From Heliomicrobium modesticaldum Ice1 (GTDB taxonomy: Bacteria > Bacillota > Desulfitobacteriia > Heliobacteriales > Heliobacteriaceae), in the NCBI RefSeq assembly GCF_000019165.1, contig NC_010337.2:2409501-2473500 (forward strand): a stretch of DNA of 64,000 nucleotides, given 5' to 3'. Numbering within the stretch: position 1 is the first letter of the stretch; each line of letters starts with the position of its first letter. The notes under the pieces are model-generated. The model saw nothing but the letters and a program-made list of their open reading frames with translations, had not been told where the DNA came from and made no database searches. A program made the position numbers and the translations under genes. Shown piece after piece: positions 28,616-37,696 of this stretch.

Positions 28616-29599
28616 CTGTCGGTATCCGGCCAAGAGCAAAGAATCCATCTGAAAGATAACTGGGAAGCGGTCGAGCTTTTCGGCCAGCGTGATGAGAATC
28701 TGCGGTTGATCGAGCGCCTGAGTGGAGCCAAGATAGTGGCTCGCGGCGCTGAGATCATTGTCACAGGCAACGAGTCTGCTGTCGAGGCATCGACCCGGCT
28801 GATTGAACAAGCGATCGCCTTGGTTCGGTCTGGACGAAAAGTGGGACAGGGCGAGATCGAGTATGCCTTTCGACTGGTCAACGAAGGCCATCAACCGCTG
28901 ATCGCCGAGGTGCTTGGTGATGTAGTCATGACGACGCCGCGAGGAAAGCAGATTAAGGCGAAAACCTTGGGGCAACGGAAATACCTGCAACTCATCCGCC
29001 GAAACCAGATCATTTTCGGCATCGGACCGGCAGGAACTGGCAAGACTTATTTAGCCGTCGTCATGGCCGTGCAGGCGCTGAAGAACAAGGAAGTGAACCG
29101 GATCATCTTGACCCGCCCGGCCGTCGAGGCGGGGGAAAAACTTGGCTTTCTTCCGGGAGACCTGCAAGAGAAGGTGGACCCCTACCTGCGCCCTCTGTAT
29201 GACGGACTTTTTGACACCATGGGCGCCGAACCGACCCAAAAATACATGGAGCGGGGAATCATCGAGATCGCGCCGCTGGCGTACATGCGCGGACGCACCC
29301 TTGACGATTCCTTCATCATCCTTGATGAGGCCCAAAACACAACACCGGAACAAATGAAGATGTTTCTAACCCGTATCGGTTTCGGCTCAAAGGCCGTTGT
29401 AACTGGTGACATCACACAGGTAGATTTGCCCCGGGGCGCGAACTCGGGGCTTGTGACTGTGCAGAAGATCCTGCAGGGTATCGAAGGACTCGTTTTTCAT
29501 TTCTTCACCACGGAAGATGTGGTGCGCAACCCGCTCGTCGGTCGGATCATTCGCGCCTATGAGGATTATGAAGGCCGTTTGGGACAGGGAAATGAATGA
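28616..29599 (+). CDS. phoH: PhoH-family ATPase with probable CTG start
   Basis: A 327-residue PhoH-like P-loop protein, thought to act on RNA together with YbeY. An N-terminal KH-like domain holds LFGQRDENLRLIERLSGAKIVARG; Walker A GPAGTGKT is near residue 138 and Walker B FIILDEAQN near 233. Between the yqfD stop (28580-28582) and the conserved N-terminus there is no ATG, GTG or TTG in frame. The best start is CTG 28616, nine nt after GGAGGT (28601-28606). TTG 28706 would delete the conserved LFG-D-NLR segment. A sequence error is the alternative. Confidence 0.9.
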   Translation: MSVSGQEQRIHLKDNWEAVELFGQRDENLRLIERLSGAKIVARGAEIIVTGNESAVEASTRLIEQAIALVRSGRKVGQGEIEYAFRLVNEGHQPLIAEVLGDVVMTTPRGKQIKAKTLGQRKYLQLIRRNQIIFGIGPAGTGKTYLAVVMAVQALKNKEVNRIILTRPAVEAGEKLGFLPGDLQEKVDPYLRPLYDGLFDTMGAEPTQKYMERGIIEIAPLAYMRGRTLDDSFIILDEAQNTTPEQMKMFLTRIGFGSKAVVTGDITQVDLPRGANSGLVTVQKILQGIEGLVFHFFTTEDVVRNPLVGRIIRAYEDYEGRLGQGNE

Positions 29600-29610
29600 G
29601 GTGAAATCGG

Positions 29611-31866
29611 GTGGCCTACAGCCAAATGGCGGCCCTGTTGACGTTGGCGCTGCGAAAGTTTTGGCAATACCGGATAGTACGCCGAGTCGTTTTTGGCTTC
29701 ACTTTTTTTCTGATCTATACGGTGATCCTGGCGTTGCCCCACCTGTCTTCTCTTGAAACGCTGGAAGTAGGGCAAAAAAGTCAGAAAGATATCAAATCAC
29801 CGATCACGAAGGAGATCGTTGACGAGGAACGAACCCGGTTGGCTCGCGAACAAAAGGTGAATGCCACACCGCCTGTCTACACCCACGATCCCAACGTGGT
29901 CGGACGAAGCCAACAGGATATCGACCGGTTGTTTAAAGCCATCTCTGACTATCAACGGTCGGACGGCGAAACAGCCAACTCATCTGAACCGGCGTCTTCA
30001 GGCACCCCGGCGGAACAACGCCGGTGGGAGCAGCTAAAAGTGCAGATGAATGTCCCTATTCCGGAAAACGTGCTGCGCAAACTCGTTTCCATGCGGCCGG
30101 AATCGCTCGCTTTTATTCAGACGGAGACGCAGAATCAAATCGCCGATCTGTCTGGCATGCCCGGCTTGACCGATACCCTCGATGAGCTGCCGGAGGGGAT
30201 GCCGCTCACGCGGTCTGCCGGCAGGGTGCTGCCCTACAGCATGCAGGAAGCGCGGGCCATCGTCCTCGAACGGATCGACGGGTCGGTCCTCACGCAGGAA
30301 TCGAAAGAAATCCTGCGCAACCTGATTCCGCTTTTCTTGCGGCCCAACTCGACCCTCGATGTGGACGCTACCAAGCGGTTGCGCAATGAGGTGCGCCAGA
30401 GCGTCGCCCCGATCACCTTCCTTGTCCGCAAGGATGACGTGATCGTGCGCGCCGGTGATATCGTGACAGAAGAACAGATCCAACTCTTGTCCCAGCTGGA
30501 ATTGTTGCGGACAGGGTCAGCTTGGCTGAAGCCGGCTGGAATAGCGCTGCTGGTCCTTGTGAACATGATGATCGTGCTCTGGTATCTGCGCACCTACCGG
30601 CGCGATCTCTATCTGGATGAACGCATGCTCCTGCTGCTGGCGCTAATGTCCATGTTATCCTTGTTGACGGCGCGGAGCATCGCTTCCATCAACCTCCATG
30701 AACAGAGGGAGATCTACAACCAACTGCTTTACGTGATTCCGGCGGCGACAGGACCCATGCTGATCGCCATCCTGCTCGACACCCGCGTGGCCATCTTCAT
30801 GTCCTTTGTGATCAGTGTCTTTATCGGCGTCATTGCCGACGGCTCAATCCCTCATGCCATCGTGGCTTGGATTGGCTCCCTTGTCGGTGTCTACAGTGTT
30901 TCCCGTTTCAGTCAGCGAATGGACTTTGCCCGGGCCGGTTTGACGATGGCTGTGGCCAATGCGTTCACTGTCTTTGCCATCGGTTTGGCCACAGGTGTCA
31001 AGCTCCCCCTTATCGCCACCTATGGGTTGCCGATGGCCCTTGTTAACGGGATCCTGTCATCGGTGTTCATGATCGGTTCATTGCCTTACCTGGAGTCTGC
31101 TTTTAAGCTGACCACTTCGGTCAAACTGCTTGAACTGGCCAATCCAAACCACCCCTTGCTGCGGCGGCTGCTCATGGAAGCGCCGGGCACCTATCACCAC
31201 AGCCTGCTCGTGGGCAACCTGGGCGAGGCGGCCGCCGAGATGATCGGCGCTGATGCCTTGTTGGTCCGTCTGGGCGCCTATTACCACGACGTGGGAAAGA
31301 TCCGCCGGCCGGCATTTTTCATTGAAAACCAGGCGCAGGGGCAAAATCCCCATGATAAGATCGCCCCCTCCTTGAGCACCCTGATTATCACCTCCCATGT
31401 CAAAGACGGCGCTGAACTTTGCCGTGAGGCGGGCCTGCCATCTCAGGTGATCGATTTAGTCGAACAGCACCACGGGAACACCCTCGTTTCTTACTTTTAT
31501 CACCGGGCGCGGGAGGCGGATCGCACTGAATCGGTGCAGGAAGGTGATTTCCGTTACGACGGTCCGAAGCCCCAGAGCAAAGAAGCCGCCTTGATCATGC
31601 TGGCCGACACGGTGGAAGCAGCCGTCCGCTCGTTACCCCAACCCACATCGGGCAAGATCGAGGGGCTGGTGCGCAAATTGATCAGAGAGAAACTGAATGA
31701 TGGGCAGTTGGAGGAGTGCGATCTCACCTTCAAGGACCTTGATCGCATCGCCCAGGCCTTCTGCCGCGTTTTCAACGGGATCTACCATATGCGGATCGAG
31801 TATCCGGAGGGTGTCTCCAAAGAATTGGACGGGAGGAAGCGCAGTGGAACTGTATATAGTGGATGA
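29611..31866 (+). CDS. pgpH: 7TM-HD cyclic-di-AMP phosphodiesterase PgpH (YqfF)
   Basis: A 751-residue membrane phosphodiesterase. One N-terminal helix leads into an extracytoplasmic domain to about residue 300, then seven membrane segments to about 490, then a cytoplasmic HD domain with HHSLLVGNLGEAA and YYHDVGKIRRP near residue 558. The family degrades c-di-AMP, a regulator of osmotic balance and cell-wall homeostasis. GTG 29611 lies 12 nt after phoH, with GAGGTGAA upstream. The 3' end overlaps ybeY by 23 bp. Confidence 0.93.
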   Translation: MAYSQMAALLTLALRKFWQYRIVRRVVFGFTFFLIYTVILALPHLSSLETLEVGQKSQKDIKSPITKEIVDEERTRLAREQKVNATPPVYTHDPNVVGRSQQDIDRLFKAISDYQRSDGETANSSEPASSGTPAEQRRWEQLKVQMNVPIPENVLRKLVSMRPESLAFIQTETQNQIADLSGMPGLTDTLDELPEGMPLTRSAGRVLPYSMQEARAIVLERIDGSVLTQESKEILRNLIPLFLRPNSTLDVDATKRLRNEVRQSVAPITFLVRKDDVIVRAGDIVTEEQIQLLSQLELLRTGSAWLKPAGIALLVLVNMMIVLWYLRTYRRDLYLDERMLLLLALMSMLSLLTARSIASINLHEQREIYNQLLYVIPAATGPMLIAILLDTRVAIFMSFVISVFIGVIADGSIPHAIVAWIGSLVGVYSVSRFSQRMDFARAGLTMAVANAFTVFAIGLATGVKLPLIATYGLPMALVNGILSSVFMIGSLPYLESAFKLTTSVKLLELANPNHPLLRRLLMEAPGTYHHSLLVGNLGEAAAEMIGADALLVRLGAYYHDVGKIRRPAFFIENQAQGQNPHDKIAPSLSTLIITSHVKDGAELCREAGLPSQVIDLVEQHHGNTLVSYFYHRAREADRTESVQEGDFRYDGPKPQSKEAALIMLADTVEAAVRSLPQPTSGKIEGLVRKLIREKLNDGQLEECDLTFKDLDRIAQAFCRVFNGIYHMRIEYPEGVSKELDGRKRSGTVYSG

Positions 31867-32344
31867 ACGGGAAGGTGTCACCAAGGCGCCGGAAATGGAG
31901 GAATCGTGGCAACTGATGCTGGAGCAGTTGGCCTTTGCTTGTCTGGAAGAGGTCGGTTATCCGCTGGAGGATACGGAGATCAGTCTCGTCCTGACCAACG
32001 ATGAAAAAATCCGCCGCTTGAATGCTGAGTACCGGAACATCGATCAGCCGACAGACGTGCTTTCCTTCGCCATGGAAGAAGGGCTTGACGATGAGGCGGA
32101 CTTCCACTTCGACGATCCCACAGCCGGCAAGGTGCTCGGCGACATCATCATCTCTGTTGAAACAGCAGAGCGACAGGCCCAGGAGTATGGCCATTCTCTC
32201 GAACGGGAAATGGGGTTTCTCTTTGTCCATGGCATGTTGCATCTCTTGGGCTATGACCACTGTGACGAGGAGCAGAGGAGCCGCATGCGGGCACTGGAAG
32301 AAAAGATCCTGAGAAACCAAGGACTGCAACGGGAATGGACTTGA
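31844..32344 (+). CDS. ybeY: Endoribonuclease YbeY
   Basis: A 166-residue metal-dependent ribonuclease for 16S rRNA 3'-end maturation and ribosome quality control. The zinc site HGMLHLLGYDH lies near residues 129-139 and the preceding TDVLSFAME is also conserved. GTG 31844 is seven nt after GGGAGG and lies inside the end of pgpH; longer frames run back into pgpH and are not credible. Its stop overlaps the dgkA start. Confidence 0.94.
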   Translation: MELYIVDEREGVTKAPEMEESWQLMLEQLAFACLEEVGYPLEDTEISLVLTNDEKIRRLNAEYRNIDQPTDVLSFAMEEGLDDEADFHFDDPTAGKVLGDIIISVETAERQAQEYGHSLEREMGFLFVHGMLHLLGYDHCDEEQRSRMRALEEKILRNQGLQREWT

Positions 32345-32748
32345 AAAAATGCCTCCGTTCTTTCTGCTACGCTTGGCGCGGCATCATCTGGGTGATCAAG
32401 ACACAACAGAACATGCGGATCCATCTTATCGCCGCTGTGACCGCTCTGGCCATGGCCGCCTGGTTTCAACTGGGCGGCTGGGAACTGGCCTGGGTGGTCA
32501 TCGCTGTTTTTCTGGTCCTCGCCGGCGAATCCATCAATTCCGCTATTGAAGCGGCTGTCGATCGCATCGGCCCGGAACAACACCCCCTGGCCGGCGCTGC
32601 CAAGGATGCCGCTGCCGGCGCCGTTCTACTGCTGGCGCTGCATGCGCTGATCGCAGCCCTCATCATTTTCGGTCCACGCCTCGCCGGCCTGCTCCGATTC
32701 GCGTTCATCGCTGCGATGCCGGAAGCGCACTGTCTATCATTGGTGTAA
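32335..32748 (+). CDS. dgkA: Diacylglycerol/undecaprenol kinase family protein
   Basis: A 137-residue small integral membrane kinase with three or four helices. The catalytic motif ESINSAIEAAVDRI lies near residues 65-78 and the N-terminal FCYAWRGI and NMRIHL match the Gram-positive undecaprenol kinase group, which recycles the lipid carrier for cell-wall synthesis. The C-terminus adds one more hydrophobic helix and a short tail. ATG 32335 overlaps the ybeY stop. Confidence 0.9.
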   Translation: MDLKKCLRSFCYAWRGIIWVIKTQQNMRIHLIAAVTALAMAAWFQLGGWELAWVVIAVFLVLAGESINSAIEAAVDRIGPEQHPLAGAAKDAAAGAVLLLALHALIAALIIFGPRLAGLLRFAFIAAMPEAHCLSLV

Positions 32749-32821
32749 CACTTACGCTGCGCCAAAATTTCTCTCAGCGGAAATCCTATGAATGACTTGA
32801 CAGGAATGAAGGGAGGACGCC

Positions 32822-33283
32822 ATGGTATTGACGACCGATCAACATCCGGTTCCATCGGAAGCAGCGCTGAACAATCTGATCGAAGCGGCTCGGCAAGCCC
32901 GCGAGCGCGCCTATGCGCCTTATTCGCGCTTTCGCGTCGGCGCAGCGCTGCTAGGGGAAGACGGGGTCATCTACAGCGGCTGCAACATCGAAAACGGCGC
33001 CTATGGCTTGACCAATTGTGCCGAACGGACAGCGCTATTCAAAGCCGTATCGGAAGGCTGTCGCCGTTTTAAGGCCCTTGTCTTGACTTCTGACGCGCCG
33101 TCGCCGGTTACACCCTGTGGCGCCTGCCGCCAGGTCTTAGGCGAGTTTGCTCCCCTAATGCCTGTCTATATGGTCGATGACCGGGGACGCCGGGAGGTCA
33201 GCAGGGTAAGTGACTTGCTTCCGGGCATCTTCCGGCTTTCTGAAGCCATCAAATCGACACAACCGGAATCATGGAAAGACTGA
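32822..33283 (+). CDS. cdd: Cytidine deaminase
   Basis: A 153-residue zinc deaminase of pyrimidine salvage that converts cytidine and deoxycytidine to uridine forms. The zinc and proton-relay motif NCAERTA is near residue 65 and PCGACRQVL near 98. The start region NLIEAARQARERAYAPYSRFRVGAAL is standard. ATG 32822 follows GGGAGGACGCC. Located between dgkA and era, as in Bacillus. Confidence 0.95.
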   Translation: MVLTTDQHPVPSEAALNNLIEAARQARERAYAPYSRFRVGAALLGEDGVIYSGCNIENGAYGLTNCAERTALFKAVSEGCRRFKALVLTSDAPSPVTPCGACRQVLGEFAPLMPVYMVDDRGRREVSRVSDLLPGIFRLSEAIKSTQPESWKD

Positions 33284-33293
33284 GGTGGTCCCT

Positions 33294-34301
33294 ATGGCGG
33301 AAACATATCGGTTTGTACGGCGGTACCAACGAGAAAAAGCGACCCCTCCGTTAGGGAAAGCAGATGCCAAGGTTCCCGCGCCGGATCTCGCTGAAAGAAA
33401 GGTGGAAAAACTCCGTTCCGGTTTTATCAGCATCATCGGTCGTCCCAACGTGGGCAAATCGACGCTGATGAACCAACTGATCGGCAAAAAAGTGGCCATC
33501 ATGTCTGATAAGCCCCAAACGACGCGCAACCGCATCGTCGGGGTGCTCAACGCGCCAAAAGGACAGGCCATCTTTCTCGACACCCCCGGCATTCACAAGC
33601 CTAAGCACAAACTGGGCGAGATCATGGTGACAACAGCACGCAAGACCTTGGGTGAGGTGGACCTGATCCTCTATGTCGTAGACGCGTCGGAAGAACCGGG
33701 CGGAGGAGAACAGTTCATCAGCCAAATGCTCAAAGACATCAAGACGCCCGTCTTTCTCGTCGTCAACAAGATGGACACCGTCAGCCGTGAAGAGGGGCTG
33801 AAGAAAATCAGCCAGTACAGCCAGATGGTGGCTTGGCAAGAACTGATCCCTGTCTCAGCGAAGGAAAAGACCAACCTAGACCGGCTCAAAGACCTGATCT
33901 TCGCCAAACTGCCGGAAGGCCCTCTTTACTACCCGGCAGGCTCCTTCACAGATCAGCCGGAACGACAGCTGATGGCAGAAATGATCCGGGAGAAGGTGCT
34001 CCATGCCACCCGGGAGGAGATCCCCCACTCGGTAGCCGTCATCATCGAACACCTGCAAGAGACGCCCAAGGGTGGCATGGTCGTCCATGCCACCATCTTT
34101 ACGGAACGGGATTCCCAAAAGGGGATCCTCATCGGCAAAGGCGGTTCTCTGCTTAAAGAGGTCGGTCAGAAGGCCAGGCAGGAGATCGAGGCACTGCTGG
34201 GAACTTCGATCTATCTTGAACTCTGGGTGAAGGTAAAGAAAGACTGGCGCCAGCGCCCCGACGTGTTGCGATCCTTCGGTTTTGACGAAAAAATGGAGTG
34301 A
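33294..34301 (+). CDS. era: GTPase Era
   Basis: A 335-residue GTPase for 30S assembly. The G1 motif GRPNVGKST is near residue 48, G3 DTPG near 98, G4 NKMD near 160, and a C-terminal KH domain contains GKGGSLLKEVG. An N-terminal extension of about 35 residues rich in Lys and Arg precedes the G domain and is not typical of the family. ATG 33294 follows GAGGTGG. Ten nt separate it from cdd, and it abuts deoC. Confidence 0.94.
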   Translation: MAETYRFVRRYQREKATPPLGKADAKVPAPDLAERKVEKLRSGFISIIGRPNVGKSTLMNQLIGKKVAIMSDKPQTTRNRIVGVLNAPKGQAIFLDTPGIHKPKHKLGEIMVTTARKTLGEVDLILYVVDASEEPGGGEQFISQMLKDIKTPVFLVVNKMDTVSREEGLKKISQYSQMVAWQELIPVSAKEKTNLDRLKDLIFAKLPEGPLYYPAGSFTDQPERQLMAEMIREKVLHATREEIPHSVAVIIEHLQETPKGGMVVHATIFTERDSQKGILIGKGGSLLKEVGQKARQEIEALLGTSIYLELWVKVKKDWRQRPDVLRSFGFDEKME

Positions 34302-34306
34302 TAGCC

Positions 34307-35023
34307 GTGAGCTTCCAAACAGGGGATAGGTGGACCCGCGAGAGGGTTGCGCCGCTTATCGACCATACGCTGTTGAAGCCGGATGCCAAGGAGGTGCAGA
34401 TTGAAGCCCTCTGCCGCGAAGCAGCAACCTATGGTTTTGCCGCTGTCTGCGTCAACCCCGTCTGGGTGGAAACCTGCGCCGCCCTCTTGCAGGGCAGCCC
34501 AGTCAAGGTGGCTACTGTCATCGGCTTCCCCCTCGGCGCCTCCCTGAGCCGCGTGAAAGCCCTGGAGGCGCGAGAAGCATTGCGAAGCGGCGCGCTCGAA
34601 TTGGATATGGTGATGAACATGGGCTGGGCCAAGATGGGACGTTGGGACGCCATAGAGGCGGATATCGCTGCTGTCGTTGAAGAAGCCCGCCGAATGCCCG
34701 GCGCCGTTGTCAAGGTGATTCTGGAGACGGCGCTGCTCACCGACGAGGAGATCACAGTCGCCTGTCATCGCGCCTTGAACGCAGGCGCCGATTATGTGAA
34801 AACGTCGACGGGCTTTGGGCCTGGAGGCGCTACAACGGCTCATGTGTCGCTCATGGCGGAGACAGTGCGAGGGCGCGCCCGTGTTAAGGCCTCCGGGGGC
34901 ATCCGGACGGCGGAAAGGGCTGTGCGCATGCTGGAAGCCGGCGCCGACCGCCTGGGGACGAGCGCCTCGCTGGTCATCCTCGACGGCCTCCCCGGCGCCG
35001 CCGGCGTCTCCCTATCGAGGTAG
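34307..35023 (+). CDS. deoC: Deoxyribose-phosphate aldolase
   Basis: A 238-residue class I aldolase that splits deoxyribose 5-phosphate into glyceraldehyde 3-phosphate and acetaldehyde. Family motifs include LIDHTLLKPDA, VIGFPLGA, ELDMVMNMG and YVKTSTGF, whose Lys near residue 165 is the Schiff-base residue. GTG 34307 has GGAG 8 nt upstream; GTG 34298 overlaps the era stop and is possible. Its placement between era and recO is not the Bacillus order, but it forms a nucleoside-salvage link with the nearby cdd. Confidence 0.93.
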   Translation: MSFQTGDRWTRERVAPLIDHTLLKPDAKEVQIEALCREAATYGFAAVCVNPVWVETCAALLQGSPVKVATVIGFPLGASLSRVKALEAREALRSGALELDMVMNMGWAKMGRWDAIEADIAAVVEEARRMPGAVVKVILETALLTDEEITVACHRALNAGADYVKTSTGFGPGGATTAHVSLMAETVRGRARVKASGGIRTAERAVRMLEAGADRLGTSASLVILDGLPGAAGVSLSR

Positions 35024-35033
35024 GAGGGCGGAT

Positions 35034-35855
35034 ATGCGCCTTTACCGTGCCCAGGCGCTGGTCCTGCGTAGCCGGAGCTATGGCGAAGCGGACCGTCTGC
35101 TTACACTGCTCACCCGTGAAAGGGGAAAGTTATCAGCCATCGCCAAAGGGGTGCGCAAACCGACGAGCCGTCTCCGCGCCGGCACGCAGCCGCTAACCCA
35201 TAGCCAACTCGTCCTTTATGAGGGCAAGAACCTGCAGACGGTGACCCAGGCGGAACCGGTCGAATCCTTCGCTGCCCTTCATGGCGATGTGGTTCGTTTC
35301 AGCCATGCCTCCTCTATGGCCGAATTGGTCGACCGGCTCAGCCCTGATCACAGCGGGGCTGACCTTTTCCCGCTGCTCCTGACGGGGTGGCACCTGCTCT
35401 CCGTCTTTCCGGGCGATCTGGTTGCCTGTCTGTTTCAACTGCGCCTGCTCGACCGGTTGGGCTATTGCCCAGAGCTATCTCTCTGCCTGGACTGTGGCGA
35501 ACCGGTCGAAATCGCCGATTCGGGACCTTGGCCGGCCTATTCGCCAGAAATGGGCGGGTTGGTAGGAAACTGTTGCCGCCATCGCCACAGTGAGATGGGT
35601 CTGATCGCTCCCGGGGCACTTGCGCTGCTGCGCCATCTGTTGCAGATGGATCCGCGCGATCTCGGCCGTTTGCGAGTCGGTCCCAAACTGCTGCGCCACG
35701 TTTCCGCAGTGCTTAAGGAAACCATCCGCTGTCGTTCTGAAGGGAATATGCGTTCCTGGTCGGTCATAGAATCAGTCGGACGTTCCCTGACCGAGGAACC
35801 GGAGCTTAAGGCGGAACAGACGGAAGCAGAAAAAGAGTCCCAGAGACCTCGCTAA
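35034..35855 (+). CDS. recO: DNA repair protein RecO
   Basis: A 273-residue RecF-pathway protein that helps load RecA on SSB-coated DNA. An N-terminal OB fold (RLYRAQALVLRSRSYGEADRLLTLLT) is followed by a helical domain and a cysteine zinc region with CLDCGE near residue 150 and CCRH about 33 residues later. ATG 35034 follows TAGGAGGG. It ends inside the left arm of a terminator, and the transcription unit stops here because the next gene is convergent. Confidence 0.92.
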   Translation: MRLYRAQALVLRSRSYGEADRLLTLLTRERGKLSAIAKGVRKPTSRLRAGTQPLTHSQLVLYEGKNLQTVTQAEPVESFAALHGDVVRFSHASSMAELVDRLSPDHSGADLFPLLLTGWHLLSVFPGDLVACLFQLRLLDRLGYCPELSLCLDCGEPVEIADSGPWPAYSPEMGGLVGNCCRHRHSEMGLIAPGALALLRHLLQMDPRDLGRLRVGPKLLRHVSAVLKETIRCRSEGNMRSWSVIESVGRSLTEEPELKAEQTEAEKESQRPR

Positions 35856-35876
35856 TTTGGTTTCCGGGACTCTTTT
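35831..35876. terminator. Terminator after recO, two-way
   Basis: AAAAGAGTCCC at 35831-35841 pairs with GGGACTCTTTT at 35866-35876. The left arm lies in the last recO codons. With A and T runs on both sides it can also serve the convergent gene ending at 35931. Confidence 0.8.
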
Positions 35877-35930
35877 CATTTAAACAGGCTTATGTATCAG
35901 AAATCGGAAGCCATTTCCTTGAGCTGGCTT

Positions 35931-37301
35931 TCACTGAACCCGTTTTTCTTGCACCGGTTTGTGACATGCTTTCAGATAGGCTTCTGTCGGCAGCAGTTGT
36001 ACAGCTGTGCAGCGAATGACATAGTCGCCGTCTTCCGCCGTCACCCAGGGAGAGCAATAGACGAAAGGACGCTGCGGATCAGGATATAGTTCCATCCCTT
36101 TGAACGTAATGATTTCGCCTTCCATCAAGGGCGTTAAAGCGTCTTCCGCGTCGTTAGGGCCGAAGACGCGCCCCCGGATGACCGCCGCGCCCGGTTCCTC
36201 GGCCCGCTCCTCGATACGAACCCAGAACCCCGGATAGGCCGGAAAAAGAGCACCGCCGGGGACGAGGACAGGCGAACCGCCCCAGAGGGAGCGCACCGTG
36301 ATGGCGCCGTCTTTCCAGAAGGGGAAGGTGGCGATCACCGGTTCCCCGATTTTCAAACCGCCTACAGAATCAACAGCAATAAAAGTCAGTTCAGGCGGAG
36401 CATCGGGATCGACTGGTGGCGGGTCGTTATCGGCCCAACTGGCTTCAACAGCCCTGCTCACGACATTGACGGCCATGATCAGGTCAGGCAAACCCATCCG
36501 GCGATCGCGCGGGCTTTCGGCGATGCCGGGGCGACCGCCAGCGCCGGAACCCCAGAGTTCGCGCACGATCAACCGAGCGTCAAATTGACCGCCTTCACAG
36601 GCGACGGTGATCGTCCCCTGCCGGGAGTCAAGGACGACCGTGGCTGGCACGATCCGGCCCAGCCGGGGTGAGTAATAGGCAGCGGAGCAACGGGGGCCTT
36701 CTGTGACAAAAACGCGGACCAGGGGACTCTCGTCGACCAGCCGTGCTTCGGAAACAGCATCATGTCCCGCCGCCCACTGCCTTCCGGCTGCGATCAGGTC
36801 CCGATCACCGCTTAAAATCGCCTGGATGGCCTCACCAGCTTTAACGACATGAACTGTCACATCGATCGTGCGTCGGAAAGGGCCGAGGGGAAGATGGGAT
36901 TCAGACCAGGAAGACCAGGCGTCCAACTGTTCCCGCACATGCTCAGGAAGATCTCCCGAGCGGTGGGGTCCGCGCACCTGAAGGTAGGCCGCGCCAGCCC
37001 AAAAGTTTTCATCTCCCGGTTTTTGCCCCATCAAGGCGAGGCAGGCGCCGATCGTATCTAGGTCCAGACGTGAGACAACGATAGTTCCCTTTTCCAGCGG
37101 TGTCAGTTCGGCGATGCATGGTGTGGGACGTCCCACGTAGGCGCCCGTACGAGTGGCAAGGGTAGGCGCGTCTCTGCCCTCGACAACGGTTGAACCATAC
37201 TCTGCTTTTACCGTTGCCACAGGGAGACCAGCCTGAGACATTTCCTCAACGATCTGAAAAGCGTCAAAGGCCGTCGGCGCCAGAAAGACAGCAACTGACA
37301 T
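35931..37301 (-). CDS. Uncharacterised protein with a DHH-like phosphoesterase pattern
   Basis: A 456-residue soluble protein, not confidently recognised. Features seen: SRLDLDTIGACLAL near residue 78, GDENFW soon after, GHDAVSEARLV near 195, and a Gly-rich GAGGRPGIAESPR near 265. This spacing recalls DHH/DHHA1 phosphoesterases (Asp cluster, His, then a GG-rich loop), but the classical DHH triplet is absent. The C-terminal 170 residues look like a separate beta-rich domain with GG and PG turns. It has its own promoter on the minus strand. It stands alone between recO and an insertion element and may be an acquired gene. No function is claimed. Confidence 0.55.
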   Translation of the reverse strand: MSVAVFLAPTAFDAFQIVEEMSQAGLPVATVKAEYGSTVVEGRDAPTLATRTGAYVGRPTPCIAELTPLEKGTIVVSRLDLDTIGACLALMGQKPGDENFWAGAAYLQVRGPHRSGDLPEHVREQLDAWSSWSESHLPLGPFRRTIDVTVHVVKAGEAIQAILSGDRDLIAAGRQWAAGHDAVSEARLVDESPLVRVFVTEGPRCSAAYYSPRLGRIVPATVVLDSRQGTITVACEGGQFDARLIVRELWGSGAGGRPGIAESPRDRRMGLPDLIMAVNVVSRAVEASWADNDPPPVDPDAPPELTFIAVDSVGGLKIGEPVIATFPFWKDGAITVRSLWGGSPVLVPGGALFPAYPGFWVRIEERAEEPGAAVIRGRVFGPNDAEDALTPLMEGEIITFKGMELYPDPQRPFVYCSPWVTAEDGDYVIRCTAVQLLPTEAYLKACHKPVQEKRVQ

Positions 37302-37360
37302 AAAATACGCTCCCTTCCCTTTGTTGACAATCCGCTCATGGAATTTATTGGTACTAAATG

Positions 37361-37389
37361 ATTATACCGAATGGGAACTTTTTATTCAA
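37361..37389 (-). promoter_or_regulatory. Probable sigma-A promoter of the DHH-like gene
   Basis: On the minus strand TTGAAT (plus 37384-37389) and TATAAT (plus 37361-37366) are spaced 17 nt, about 60 nt before the gene start at 37301. Confidence 0.6.
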
Positions 37390-37696
37390 TGCGCATCGAT
37401 TATTATTCACTTTCTGCTGGTTGCGAAAAATTCCTGCCGGCGATAAAATCAACGACCAGATTTCCCAGCGCTTTCGTATTTTTGGTCTTTTTGTCAGAAC
37501 CTACGCAATCGAAATAGCACCAAGCAAATGAGCGACCTCTTACGGTTAACCGATTTAATGGCGATACCAATTCTCTCTTTAAATGTTTAAATTATCCAGT
37601 CGACAGTTGCATTTATCCTACGCAAGTTTATGGAAAAAAACACCTTGTTTATACCAGTGCTTCGATAGGCAATCCCACCCTTTCACCCTTGGTCAG
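37390..37696. other. AT-rich gene-free stretch left of the transposase
   Basis: About 300 nt of A+T-rich sequence with no supported reading frame, RNA gene or terminator. The left end of the insertion element should lie here, but I could not find a terminal inverted repeat matching the sequence right of the transposase. Confidence 0.4.
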
